Shown here: positions 13,220-25,116 of the stretch, piece after piece | Position numbering within the stretch: the first letter of the stretch is position 1 | How the letters are laid out: each line of letters begins with the position of its first letter | Assembly (NCBI GenBank): GCA_039096225.1 | Contig: JBBPEB010000017.1 | Location: 874,501-938,500, forward strand | Direction: 5' to 3' | From: Blastocystis sp. Blastoise | Lineage: Eukaryota > Sar > Bigyra > Opalinata > Blastocystidae | DNA: 64,000 bases | Position numbers and translations under genes: made by a program | The notes under the pieces: generated by a model | Database searches by the model: none | Seen by the model: the letters and a program-made list of their open reading frames with translations, nothing else | What the model was told of the DNA's origin: nothing

Positions 13220-13868
13220 ATGAATATTGAAACAAAAGCACAAGAAAATTCTTCTGTTTCGGAGGAAATACTCAAACAGAAAGAGAAGAAACGTTTCCTA
13301 ATAGAATTAGAATTTGTCATCATGCTCTCATCTGTAGATTATCTTGTTTGTATGCTTTCTATTGTGTTCTACTTTACAGATTTTTAATTTTATATCTCTT
13401 AAGGGCTTACAAATGAAGGTTACTTTGACAAACCAGAATTTCTACGATATATTGACTATTTACAATACTGGTCTACACCAGAATATGTTCGATATGTTAC
13501 ATTCCCAGAAGCATTATATTTCTTAAAACAAATTCAAGATCCAGACTTTAGAACTGTATGTATTTATGATTGACATATATATTCAACTATTCTTCATACC
13601 TTTTTACATGGGATATGCATTCCTTTTATGCAAATTATTATTTTTATAGTCTCTCAAGGATCCAAATTTTATATTTTTTCTGCGTAATCAGCAGAATTTT
13701 CATTGGAGATATTACAAACAAAATGAACAAAAATTATCTTTTGATCCTACGTTAAATAAAAAAGAGGAATCAACAGACGAACCTGTTCAAGTTGTTCTTG
13801 TAAATGAATCTCACGATCAATCCATGGAAATACAAGAAAATGGATATATTCCTTCTGATCAGAATTGA
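13220..13868 (+). CDS. MED31: Mediator complex subunit 31
   Basis: Small conserved subunit of the Mediator middle module, nuclear, linking activators to RNA polymerase II. Exons 13220-13349, 13404-13555 and 13650-13868 splice in phase to about 166 residues. The family core is plain: RFLIELEFVIMLSSVDYL, then GYFDKPEFLRYIDYLQYW, PEYVRYVTFPEALYFL, and NFIFFLRNQQNFHWRYY. The first donor is GTATGC at 13350, chosen because it alone gives the frame that continues the family alignment. The tail after about residue 120 is acidic and unconserved, as in many MED31 proteins. Confidence 0.93.
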
Positions 13869-14077
13869 TTGAATAAAAATAATACTTTTATGATTATTTA
13901 TTTTTTGATCATTACATTTTTTCTTCTTTTAAATTTTTTTATTTTAATTCATTTTATTCGCTTTATGATATTAAGCAATTCTATATTTATCAAATAGTTC
14001 TATTATTAGTTGTTTTGAATACTTCTTCTTTTAAAAGAACTTTTAGGAGAGTATAAAATTTTTATTTGTTTTATGCA

Positions 14078-15069
14078 ATGGAAACAACACAAAGGAAACC
14101 AAATATATTAGTTGGTGTATGTGGGAGTGTAGCTGCTGTCAAAGTATATGTATCACATAATTTTAAGATGAATGTACATAGATTCCTGAAATCATTTTAT
14201 GTCTTTCTGAATTTGCTAATGTATTCTATTTATAAATAATATGTATATAATGATTCATGTGTTATAATATCAAATTTATGATTTTTTTTTTACATTTAGA
14301 TAAAAGTTTTAATTAGTAAGAGTGCTGAACATTTTTTGGCTTGTTCTAAAGAATATAATCCGTCAGTGTATAATACATTTGAAGAAAAGAAATATGAATT
14401 ATACTATGATTGTGACGAATGGAATAATTATAATCATGTGAAAAGTGATAAGGTGTTGCATGTCGAAGTACTTTTATATTTTATTAATTAGTAGTTATTA
14501 TATTCTAAATGTATAACTGTATTTATATTCATTTTTTTTTTAAAGTTAAGAAAATGGGCTGATATATATTTAATATGTCCTTTAACTGCCAATACATTAG
14601 CCAAATTATCTACGGGTCTTTGTGATACTCTAATTGTATAATTTTTATATGTTCATATACTATCATTTATAGACTTGTGTTGCTCGTGCTTGGGATTTTT
14701 CAAAACCTTTTATAATATGTCTATATATATTTAGTTTTTTTTTTTGTTTTATTATATATATATAATATTTTAGAAAATACATAATATATATATGATCTTT
14801 AAATATATAATAAAGAAATAAAAATATTATAAATAAATATTAATATATATATATTATTATGTATATAGATATGTCCTGCTATGAATACATATATGTATGA
14901 TCATCCTATAACGAAGTCTCAGCTAAATATACTTCATAGTTGGGGTATACAATGTATAGAACCAATATGTAAAGTATTAGCATGTGGAGATCAAGGTAAA
15001 GGAGCTTTGGCAACTGTAGATACTATAGTAAAAGTATGTAAACAAAATGTTGTTTATGATGTATCGTAA
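14078..15069 (+). CDS. PPCDC: Phosphopantothenoylcysteine decarboxylase
   Basis: Flavoprotein that decarboxylates 4'-phosphopantothenoylcysteine to 4'-phosphopantetheine in coenzyme A synthesis. Six exons: 14078-14143, 14182-14220, 14300-14467, 14546-14635, 14673-14714 and 14869-15069, about 201 residues. Landmarks: VGVCGSVAAVK near the N-terminus (FMN phosphate site), IKVLISKSAEHFL, VLHVELRKWADIYLICPLTANT (active-site His and the TANT loop), TCVARAWDFSKP, then CPAMNTYMYDHP (PxMNxxMW-like clamp) and LACGDQGKGA (substrate-binding CGD). The last intron cannot be removed as GT-AG without breaking the invariant region between DFSKP and PAMNT; it begins ATATGTC, and the same seven bases start the next exon. 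Otherwise the gene looks fully functional. Confidence 0.92.
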
Positions 15070-15208
15070 TTACTGAAATGTTTATTAATTTTTTAATTAT
15101 AAAAATATGTTGTTTTAATTCATTAGTAGATTATTTTCAAGTAGAACAAAACAAAATAATGATTTTTGTTACATATATGGTTTAGAAAACTTTTAATTTT
15201 ATTCCTAT

Positions 15209-16528
15209 TTACTTCTTAGCAGTAGTATCACGGACAATGGACTTGACAATACCGACAGCAACAGTTTGTCTCATATCTCTGACAGCGAATCTACCAAGAG
15301 GAGGATATTCAGTGTAGGATTCAAGAGACATAGGTTTAGAGGGAACCATTTCAGTCATCATAGCCTTACCAGCCTTGACAATATCAGGGTTTTCACGAAG
15401 AACCTTACCAGTTCTCTTATCCATTTCAGATAAGATTTTTTCGAACTTACAGGCGATGTGAGCGGTGTGGCAATCGATAACGGGACAATATCCGGCACGA
15501 ATACCAGAAGGATGAGACATGACAATAACTTGAGCAGTGAAAGAATTGACTTTAGCAGGAGGATCGTTCTTGACATCACCACAAACGTTACCTCTGTGGA
15601 CATCCTTGACGGAGATGTTCTTTACGTTGAAACCAACGTTATCACCAGGAAGAGCTTGAGCAAGTTGTTCATGATGCATTTCAATAGACTTGACTTCAGA
15701 AGTGACACCAACGGGGGCGAAGTAGACAGTCATACCGGGTTTCATGATACCAGTTTCGACTCTACCGACGGGTACTGTACCAATACCACCAATCTTATAG
15801 ACATCTTGAAGAGGAAGACGAAGAGGCTTATCAGAAGGTCTCTTAGGTTCCTTACAGTTATCAATAGCTTGGATAAGAGTAGGTCCCTTGTACCAAGGCA
15901 TGTTAGTGGAGGGTTCAAGCATGTTATCACCGTTGAAACCAGAAATAGGAATGAAAGGAATTCTTTCTTCAACCTTGGTGTAACCAACCTTGGTTAAGAA
16001 ATCAGTCATTTCAGCCTTAATTTCAGAATATCTCTTTTCAGAATATTGGACAGTCTTATCATCCATCTTGTTGATACAGACAATCATTTGCTTGACACCA
16101 AGGGTGTTAGCAAGAAGAGCATGTTCACGAGTTTGACCGTTCTTACCGTAACCAGCTTCGAATTCACCAGCACCAGCAGCAATAATAAGAATAGCAAGAT
16201 CGGCTTGAGAAGTACCGGTAATCATATTCTTGATGAAATCTCTGTGACCAGGGGCATCAATAATAGTACAGGTGTACTTTTCAGTTTGGAATTTCCAAAG
16301 GGAAATATCAATGGTAATACCACGTTCTCTTTCAGCCTTCAGTTTATCTAAAACCCAAGCGTACTTGAAGGAACCCTTACCGATATCGTTAGCTTCCTTT
16401 TCAAAACGTTCAATGGTTCTCTTATCAATACCACCACAGGCATAAATAAGATGACCAGTGGTAGTAGACTTACCACTATCGACGTGACCAATGACGACAA
16501 GATTAATATGAGGTTTTTCCTTACCCAT
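15209..16528 (-). CDS. EEF1A: Translation elongation factor 1-alpha
   Basis: GTPase that brings aminoacyl-tRNA to the ribosome. A single uninterrupted exon of 439 residues, close to the family's usual 430-460. GTPase motifs: GHVDSGKST (G1), RERGITID (G2), DAPGH (G3), NKMD (G4) and SGF (G5). Domains 2 and 3 are complete, with [23 protein letters not shown] and [20 protein letters not shown] (each within the conserved core). No opisthokont insertion follows MPWYKG, so the host is not an animal or fungus. Codon choice is markedly more C-ending than in neighbours, as expected of a very highly expressed gene. It is convergent with PPCDC, 139 bases apart. Confidence 0.98.
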   Translation of the reverse strand: MGKEKPHINLVVIGHVDSGKSTTTGHLIYACGGIDKRTIERFEKEANDIGKGSFKYAWVLDKLKAERERGITIDISLWKFQTEKYTCTIIDAPGHRDFIKNMITGTSQADLAILIIAAGAGEFEAGYGKNGQTREHALLANTLGVKQMIVCINKMDDKTVQYSEKRYSEIKAEMTDFLTKVGYTKVEERIPFIPISGFNGDNMLEPSTNMPWYKGPTLIQAIDNCKEPKRPSDKPLRLPLQDVYKIGGIGTVPVGRVETGIMKPGMTVYFAPVGVTSEVKSIEMHHEQLAQALPGDNVGFNVKNISVKDVHRGNVCGDVKNDPPAKVNSFTAQVIVMSHPSGIRAGYCPVIDCHTAHIACKFEKILSEMDKRTGKVLRENPDIVKAGKAMMTEMVPSKPMSLESYTEYPPLGRFAVRDMRQTVAVGIVKSIVRDTTAKK

Positions 16529-17423
16529 CTATATAAATTATATAATTAATTTTTTTTATTTTCTATCAAAATAATATAGATGCATTTCCAGCATCAACTA
16601 GTTATAAAGAACAACTTATATATCAATTATAAGAAAAACATACTGCTATTAACAAAGATACAACAGAAATAAATTATTGCTTTCCAACCACAACTGATTA
16701 TTCTTCAGACTGGTTGTAAGTGCAACATTTAATCTTATCAATTAATCAAATCTATTGGTAATTTTCAAAATTGACGAACCAAAATACATTATTTTCTAAT
16801 TCCATCTTTTTTTCTTTGATTAATGTCGACCATTGCTCTCATTCTGGTTTTTTTACTTAGTTCTCGAAGATTATTGGTTCTCATGAATCAACAATATGTG
16901 GTTTTTATTAATGTATGGTTTTCGTAAGTGTTTCGCCTTCTTTCTCCAAAATATTTTAGATTATTATCTGGTTGTTTTAATGGTAATGATATATTTTAAC
17001 CAGTAATTTCGCATCATTTTAGGCATTCATGTTTATAGTCACTTCCAGTTTATTTTTTTGGTTTGGAAAAAAGAGCTAGTATGTAGGAAATACTTATTTT
17101 TACCTTAGTTGTTTTTTTATTTCTTTGATTGAGTAAGCAGAAGTTGCTATATATATCATATATCTGTATAATATTGAAAAATTATTGTTTTTTCTAATTA
17201 AATAATTTCATAAAATGAGATTCAATGGTTAGATGCATATTTAAAACGTAATTTATGAAGTCAAGTCTATATTTTTAGTAATTTAACTAATAAATTAGAA
17301 CAAAAAAAAATAAAAAAACTTAAAAACTAATTTTTAAATAGAAAATGAGATATATATATAATCTAAAGCAAGATGCTGATGTGAAAATGAACAGAAAATG
17401 GGAAAGTCTATATAAAAAAAATG
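16529..17423. other. Intergenic, EF-1alpha promoter side
   Basis: About 900 bases upstream of EF-1alpha and downstream of the transporter gene. No open frame or RNA gene is recognised. It is less TA-repetitive than the introns nearby. Confidence 0.55.
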
Positions 17424-19101
17424 TTAACGAGGAGTTTGAGACTCAACGACTATTGTAGGAGTATCTAAAGTTGATTTAGGATTAATCTTCGAGTATTTGA
17501 TATGATTTGATTTGAAAGACAACTTTGTTGCAGCATACAAGAGTGATCCAAGAGAAATAATTGCTGTGCTAGTGATTGTTGCTTTATGAAGAGGTGAATG
17601 AAAGATATAAGATCCTAAGACTGTCTATAATCAATGATACATAATAATGTTAAATATTATGGTATATAAATGTACTTGAACACAGTTTTTCATAATGCCA
17701 CTTACATTATGAGTTAACGATGAAGTTAGTTTGATTTGTAGGAATGTTGAGAAAGAAACAAGGCATCCCAATACTCCTGCTATAAAAATTAAAATGTTAA
17801 TTATATATATATTATTTGATAGATTAATTTTTAAAAGTATTGACTTTTTATTTTAAATAAAATAGAGATCTATATATATTTTAGATAATTACATAAAAAT
17901 AGAATTGATGTTATTTTGAGGGATATATTTTCATATAAGAAAAATGGAAATATATTCTCTTTCATGATCTATAACAAAATAAATTAGTTAAATATATTTT
18001 ATCTAATATATAATGCATTATAATAAATATATAATGTATTATAATAAATATATAATGTATTATAATAAATATATAATGTATTATAATAAATATATAATGT
18101 TTTATAATAAATATATAATGTTTTATAATAAATATATAATGTTTTATATGTTTAAGGTTAAAAATGAATACATATATATATATATATATACAAGACTCCC
18201 TATGGGAAGTAATAAACACGATTCGAAATGTAAATCTAAAAGAATAGTAATAGTACTAATATTGGTTTTCTGTTGATATTGTTTGATATATATAGTATAG
18301 AGAGATCCGAAAATGCTACTTAAAAGACCATAAAGAATGCCATAGATAGATATATCATTCTCTTTCTTTATACCATAAAAGTATCTAAAGGTTTATATAT
18401 ATATAATTATTCTTTTTATTATTATAATTATAAAAAATAGAATAATAACTGTCAAAAATAGCAAAAAGAAAGTTACACTATTTATATATAGCAACAATAA
18501 TATACCCTGATAATATAATAATACAGGAAAGTAGTGTTTTCCAAGGTGTTTTTTCATGTAATAATATATATCTATATACATGAGAATTGAATGGAGAGAT
18601 CAATAATGTATTTAATACAGAAAGAAAGGAATCATAGGTAAACTGAGACTTCGTACAATCTGATAATATGTGATTGGAATTGATTTTAAACATAAATTAG
18701 AAAACAATAGCATGAGTACAAAGGATAAACTCAATGGGAAAACATTTACTAATCGAAATAAAGTTTTTCTAACGGAAACAAAAAAAAATTAAAACATTCA
18801 TTAATAACAAAAGAAAAAGTCTATAATATACTGAAAAGATAATGATTTTTCATTATACACCCTGTTATAAACTCTTTTAACAAGGAAAAATAGTAAAGCT
18901 GAAATACCTGTTTGAATAAAAGTGACAAATAAAGGAGCTTTATTAATATAAGAAGTACAAGAATAGACCCATCTTTAAAAAAATTAATCAATAATATAAA
19001 TATATCGCATACTTATTGGCGAATATTGAAGATATAGATATACACCAATAAAAGAGAATAGCTCCTATTATTTTAAGCAGTTGATTACAATCGTAGATCA
19101 T
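17424..19101 (-). CDS. GDP-fucose-type nucleotide-sugar transporter (SLC35C1-like)
   Basis: Multi-pass Golgi/ER antiporter of the drug/metabolite transporter superfamily, predicted to import GDP-fucose or a related nucleotide sugar for glycosylation. Eight exons splice in phase: 19101-19013, 18972-18859, 18768-18619, 18571-18506, 18384-18192, 17968-17893, 17779-17676 and 17624-17424, giving 330 residues. Best landmarks: FYWCISISSIFANK (TM1), PLFVTFIQT, VFPLSLSFVLMLLFSNLCLK, IIILSGYFYG, and LQIKLTSSLTHNVSG followed by KNCVQTVLGSY, which is the signature of GDP-fucose transporters (LTHNVSG-x3-K-x3-QTVL). About ten hydrophobic segments can be counted. The exact sugar is inferred from the family. 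Intron 5 holds a 21-base tandem repeat. Confidence 0.88.
18008..18145. repeat. 21-bp tandem repeat inside transporter intron 5
   Basis: About six and a half copies of a 21-base AT-only unit (atataatgtattataataaat); the last copies differ by one shared base change, so two subfamilies have expanded in blocks. It is intronic. Confidence 0.9.
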
Positions 19102-19578
19102 TTACTCGAAGAATTTTTCATGTATTAAATGATCAATCAAAAGAGTGCAAGCTATTTCATCAATGAAATACACTGATATAAAAGAATAATCCTTGATGAA
19201 ACACGAATTGAAGAAAGGATATAGATAATAATCAAGGATCCTTGTAGATTTCATCATAGTTTTGTTTGTTCATCATGAACTCGGAAGTATTTGAAGTGAA
19301 ATAAAAAGTTATATGACATTCACATCATATACTTAATTAAAAAAATACCTAAAAATATATGCATATGACTTAACATCGATAATGACATGCAAAAGAAAAT
19401 ATAGATTGAATAATCTTTAAATATAAAGAAGGTTGTTTTTTAAAAGCAGAAAATGAAAAGTTGTTCGTTGTTTTCGTTATAAAAAATCAACAATTCTTTA
19501 TTTTTTGCCTTTCCTTTTAATTTTTTATTATTTTTTAAAAATTTCATTGATTTCTTTGGTATGATTTACTAAGTGATT
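19102..19578. other. Intergenic, divergent promoters of the transporter and GCNA
   Basis: About 480 bases between two divergent starts. No other feature is seen. Confidence 0.55.
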
Positions 19579-22500
19579 ATGAAAGATTCATCAACAATGG
19601 AAAACAACAACAAATCACAAAAAGTATTTTCATCTCCTACTTTGAAAGATACTGAAGAACCCTATCTCTATGAACCAAGCAGTCTCAGTTCTATTTTTGA
19701 TGTATTCATATGTATTAACTTTCTTTATTTACATTAGAATTCAAGTCTTGTTGAGGAGGAAACTATGCCTTCTTCTCTTCAAGGTGTTCCTATCCAGGGA
19801 TTATTTACACAAGTTATTACTGGTATTTAGTCTTATTATATTTTACTATTCTTGAATTTATTTTTTTTGAATAGGTCGATCAGATAGTCGAAAACAAGCA
19901 AGATTATATGAGAATAATGAGGAATCTGAAAATCAAATTACTGAAACTAATCCCGTATTTAAAATAAAAACATTTACTTTTTCTATCTTTAGCCTATAAA
20001 TGAGGATTCACCATCAGAAAATGATGCCTATCCAACTGATGATAGTATTGTATTTTTTTATGAATTATGAATATATTTTAAATGTTACTCTTTACTTTAT
20101 ATTTATCTTTAGTTAAATCCAGAACTTCATCATTCTCAGAGTTCTATGAGTGAAGAAGAAAAAAGTTTTATGAATTTAGTATTAAGTCAGAGATCTAATG
20201 AACATAATAGTTCTGATTATAAATTATCTTCTGTTTCTTCTGTTTCTATTCCTAATGAGCGTCTTATTACTCTTCCTCAAGATGAATTACCTCAAGTTGA
20301 TGACCCTTCGTGGTTTGAACAATCAGATTCGAATTCTGAAGATTCTACTCGAGTAAAACATTCCTATAAAGAGACTAGTATTCCTTTATCTTCATCTTCT
20401 CATTCGTTTGATGAAGATCTATTGAAAACATTTATTAAAGATTCTTCAAATAGTTCTCATAGTACCGATAATGAAGAAGAAGATCCTTGGAGTGATCTTG
20501 AGATCTATTGTTCTAAATCAGAAGATAGTGCTTATGATGATAGTGGATATATTGATATTGAATATCTTATTTCTCATCCAAGTGATGCATTCTCTAGTAT
20601 TAGTGGAAGTGTCTCCTTAGGCACACGCCAAAGTGTATTATCTATAAAAGAATCAGAAGGCACTACAGATCCTTCTAATGGCATTAATAATAATAATGGT
20701 ATTAATAATAATGGTATTAATAATAATGGTATTAATAATAATAATGGTATTAATAATAATAATGGTATTAATAATAATAGTGATAGTATTAATCCTTCTA
20801 ATGCTTCTAATCCTGTTCCTTCTAATGGTATGTCTAATTCTTCAATAAATCAAGGAACAACAGATTCACATAACTCATTGAAATGTATTACTCTATTATA
20901 TACTCATATGCTGTTTTATATAATGTTTCTATTGCCTTTATTATATAATACTTTTAATTTATATATATATATATGTTTTTGTTTAATTTTTCGTATCTAT
21001 TAGTTTTATTCTTAAATCAGTGTTTATATTAATATTATTTATATAATATAAATAATATAAATAATATGAATAATATAAATAATATAAATAATATAAATAA
21101 TATAAATAACCTATATAACCTATATAGATAGTCCATGTTTAACTCCTATTCCCTCCCCTCATTTAAAGCCTCTTCCTTGTATATCTCCATTTCATTCCGA
21201 ATCGGAACATAATTCTTCGATTTCTGAAGTCTCTGATTCTGACGATAGTATTATCCGATTCTCTCAGCGTATCAGTCGTCAACTCTCTATTGCTTCAAGT
21301 TATACTTCTTCTTCTCTTCCTTCTCCTCATCATGCTAAATACTCGCCTTCTAAAGGAAATACACCTCATTGTATTTCTAATACATCGACTTCACCTGTAT
21401 TAAATGAGGCTATATATTCAAATGAACATACACATTATAATGAAGATGATGAAGACTTCGTTGATATCCATTCAAAACTAACTCATTCTAAGGATATAAA
21501 CGCTTCAACTGTAGACAATCAAACTATATATTTAGATGATTCTTCTAGTAACACAAATCATTCTCTTTTAAATACTTCAGAAACATTATATAATGACTCC
21601 ATAATGGAACAAAATGAACGAAATAGACAACAATTCGCGCGATCTCTTTATACACCACTTTCTTCCACTATTCCTACTACTACTACCCATGCTTCTATTC
21701 CTCCTCCTCCTCCTTCTTCCTCTTCTATACATAATATATCCCTTCAAAAGAATATCAATTCAACATCTCAGTCTTCCTCAGAAAGGTATATATATATAAA
21801 TAGTTTATGGTCGTTTTAATTAATTATTTTATTCATTATCTTTTATTATCTTTTTTGAGTTTATTATCATTCATCATCTTCTCATTTCTTTTTCTTTTTA
21901 TATTAATCACTTTCTCATTTTTATATTTGACTCTATATATATATATATATATATTGCCAATTTCTCTTAGTTCTAGTCCTATTAAATCCAAAAAGTCTAT
22001 TCCTCGAATTCTTTTGGATTCAGATTCTTCTTGTGATTCTTCAGTACCTCAGGGTCATATGATAACATCTCTACAACAAAAACTAGCTGCATTCTCTCCT
22101 ATATTTCGAAATCCTTCTACAATTCCCTCTTCTTCTTCTTCAATGTATAAATCTTCATCTTTCTTTTCTTCTTCAAATAATATATCAAAGAATATATCAA
22201 AGAATATATCAAATAATATATCAAATAATATATCAAAAGTGAATACAATGAATATACAAAAGAAGAGTCCACATTCTTATTCTTATTCTACATTTGATTT
22301 CAATCTTCCCTATCATCAAGAATCACCAAAACAAAATGATATGTATAAACAATCTATTCAAAATTCTATTTCCTCATCTATACATAAATCTTCACCTTCT
22401 TCTTCTTCTTCTTCTACTTCTCCTTCAATAATTACAAATCATATTTCTTCTTCTAAGAATATCTATTATAAACCTTCTATTTCTACTATTCCTTCATCAT

Positions 22501-24814
22501 CATCATCATCTTCTCCTTCTCCTTCACTTCCTCGCTCTAATATTCATGAACATAATACTTCTAGCTCTATTACATCTCTTTATAAACAACCTACGAACAC
22601 ATTCTCTATACTTCATGAACCTTATTCTATGTCTCAACTCTATCATCCTTTGGAACAATCCAAATTACCTACATCTCTCCCTCAAATCCCTCAAATCCCT
22701 CAAAATTCTTCTTCTTCTGTTGCTCATAAACGATCGGATGCTTCTGTAACTCCATTAAAGAATGAACGACAAAAGAAATTGAAAGAGAATAGTGATGATA
22801 GTATGATTTTGATGAAAGTAACTCGTCATCATTTGATTCTCTCGAGTTCGGAAAGTGAAGTAGAAGAAGAAGAAACTGAAGAGAATACTCATACTAATAG
22901 TAATAATAATATACAGACTATGAATGACAATATAAATAGAAATACTTCTCAAGATAAGAATACTACTGCTCCTAGAAATATGAATAATAATATAAATATA
23001 GATACTTATAAAAATACTAATTTGAACGTTAATCAAAACAATAATAAGAAACTTCAAAATTTCTCTCCTATTTTATCTTCTTCAAAGACTCAAATTATTC
23101 AAGAAAATACTGTTACTTCTTCTTCTTCTTCTAATACTTCTAAACCTAATTCCCTTCAAAACACGTCTTTATCTCCTAAAAAAACAAAGAGGGCTTCTAT
23201 TTCTATAGATATTGACTTAACTAATGAGAAAGAAGTTCTGTCCGATAGTATTATTACTATAACTGAAACAGATACATCTATTTCTTATAGTGAAGATCGA
23301 GCAAATCTATCTACTGTAGGTAGATATTCACATATAGAACCCCAAAACTCATTTATTTTCTTATCCAGTTCTTCAACGAATTCAACTCCTTTTCCTTCTC
23401 CTCATAAATATACTACTACTACTACTCCTAAATATATAACTAGCCCAAATCCTATACATAATAATAATACTAATAATAATATACTTCTATCTCCTTCATT
23501 AGATTGTTCTCCTAAGAAAATATTACCTCAATCAACTCTTATTTCTAGTAATATATTACATGGAAATACATATTCAAATCGTAATTCGAATGCTTCTATT
23601 CCTGAAGAAGATCTCTTTGATCCTAGTCCTGTTCATATGTATTCTACTCTTAATAATAGTGAGTTATGGAATGAAGAAAATGTAGTCCTTCAAAGTCCAA
23701 AGAAATATAATCATATACATACAAAGGATATTATACCCGATTCAGAACAGATTCATACTCATAATAAAAACACAGATCTATCAAGTACTCCTAAAAATAA
23801 CTCTAATCAATCGAACTTTAATTGTATATATATATATAAATCATTTAACATTACCAAAAACCTCACTTATAATATATAATTTTACTATTATATGTATATG
23901 AAAATTATATAATATATATTCTTTTATTATGAACAAGTTATAAATAATTATAATATTTCGTGTGATACTATTTTTTACTTTTTATTTCTATAGTTGTAGC
24001 AAAAGATATTGTATTTGAAAATAAAAATAGTAGAGATAAAGTTACAAGAACTACATTCAATACGTTTAATAAAATTGTTTTTCAGAATAAATTGCCTTCT
24101 TTAGATATAAAATGGAATAAAAATCTCAGAACAACTGCAGGAACAACTCATATGTGGAAAAATGGAAATAATCTCTTCGCTAGAATAGAACTAAGTGAAA
24201 AGGTATGTACCTCTGAATATCGTATGAAACATACATTACTCCATGAAATGTGTCATGCAGCTGTTTGGATAATAAATGGAAAGGCAGGAGGTCATGGAGA
24301 AGATTTCAAACAATGGGGATCTATTGCTACTGCCAAATTCCCTGATTATGCTGTAACTACAAAACATTCATTTAAAATATTTTATAAATGGCAATGGAAA
24401 TGTACAAATCCTAAATGTGGCCATATTTTTGGCAGACACTCCAATAGTATTAATGTGGATAAACAAGTAAATATATATATGTTTTATTATTTTTTTTTGA
24501 AATTTTTAAAATTATATATATTCTATGTATGTGTGTTATTCTACGTGCATAAATTATTTAATATTTTTTAGGTTTGTGGATATTGTCATTCAAAACTAGA
24601 GTTTTTGGGTAAGTTTAAGCAGGATGGTACTCAAAATTCGTTGCGCCAACCTAGTGAGTATGCAAAATTCGTGAAAGAACATTATCGTGAAGTGGCTAGT
24701 GAATTAAAAGCTCAAAATGCTAAGAAGGAAGACATCTTACGAGAGGTTGGTAGAAGATGGAAGATCCAACACAGCATAAAGGCAAGTTCAGAAGCTGCAA
24801 CTAAAAATAAATAA
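19579..24814 (+). CDS. GCNA: GCNA-type SprT metalloprotease with long disordered N-terminus
   Basis: Predicted nuclear protease that clears DNA-protein crosslinks. Nine exons (19579-19701, 19738-19822, 19875-19954, 19993-20049, 20113-20884, 21128-21785, 21971-23823, 23994-24466, 24572-24814) give about 1,447 residues. The first 1,200 are Ser/Asn/Glu-rich and disordered, with probable SUMO-interacting motifs such as RILLDSDSS, LILSSSESEVEEEE and SIDIDLTNE. The C-terminal 230 residues carry the SprT domain with HEMCHA (HExxH zinc site, about residue 1293), GHGEDF with the third zinc His, a zinc ribbon (CTNPKCGHIF ... CGYCHSKL) and an HMG-box-like tail (PSEYAKFVKEHYREV, REVGRRWK). SprT plus ribbon plus HMG box is the GCNA/ACRC plan rather than Spartan. 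Exon joints are canonical and in phase. Confidence 0.9.
20687..20787. repeat. Coding GINNN tandem repeat in GCNA
   Basis: Six copies of a 12-15 base unit encode Gly-Ile-Asn-Asn-Asn(-Asn) in the disordered N-terminal region. A noncoding 9-base (aatataaat-like) tandem repeat follows in the next intron at about 21036-21110. Confidence 0.85.
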
Positions 24815-25116
24815 CCTTTTAAAAATATATAATTTTTCTTTTTTCTTTTTATAATTATGATTAACCTTTTATTTATTGGGTCTTTTGTGTATTTTTCCAT
24901 GAAACTGTCTTGTTGTTCCGCCTTTGTTTTTCATATTTTTGCACTCCGTAATCTAAAAATAATAGAAAAATTCTTATTTGATACAATTTTTATAATAAAA
25001 AAAATCAAAGAAATAGAGGATGGTTCTAACGTGCTCCTTTTGTAGACTATTTTTTTTATGGTTTATTCAGACCTTTAAGAGTTAATTTTGTGTGCCCTTT
25101 CTACTATATAATTAGA
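24815..25116. other. Intergenic, GCNA 3' flank and eL20 promoter
   Basis: About 300 bases. It may also contain the true first exon of eL20, which I could not place. Confidence 0.4.

Noticed and set aside
15358-16351. Several long open frames antisense or frame-shifted to EF-1alpha
   Set aside because: Shadows caused by the biased codon use of EF-1alpha.
18008-18145. 21-base tandem repeat as a CRISPR array
   Set aside because: No unique spacers; units abut directly; eukaryotic intron.
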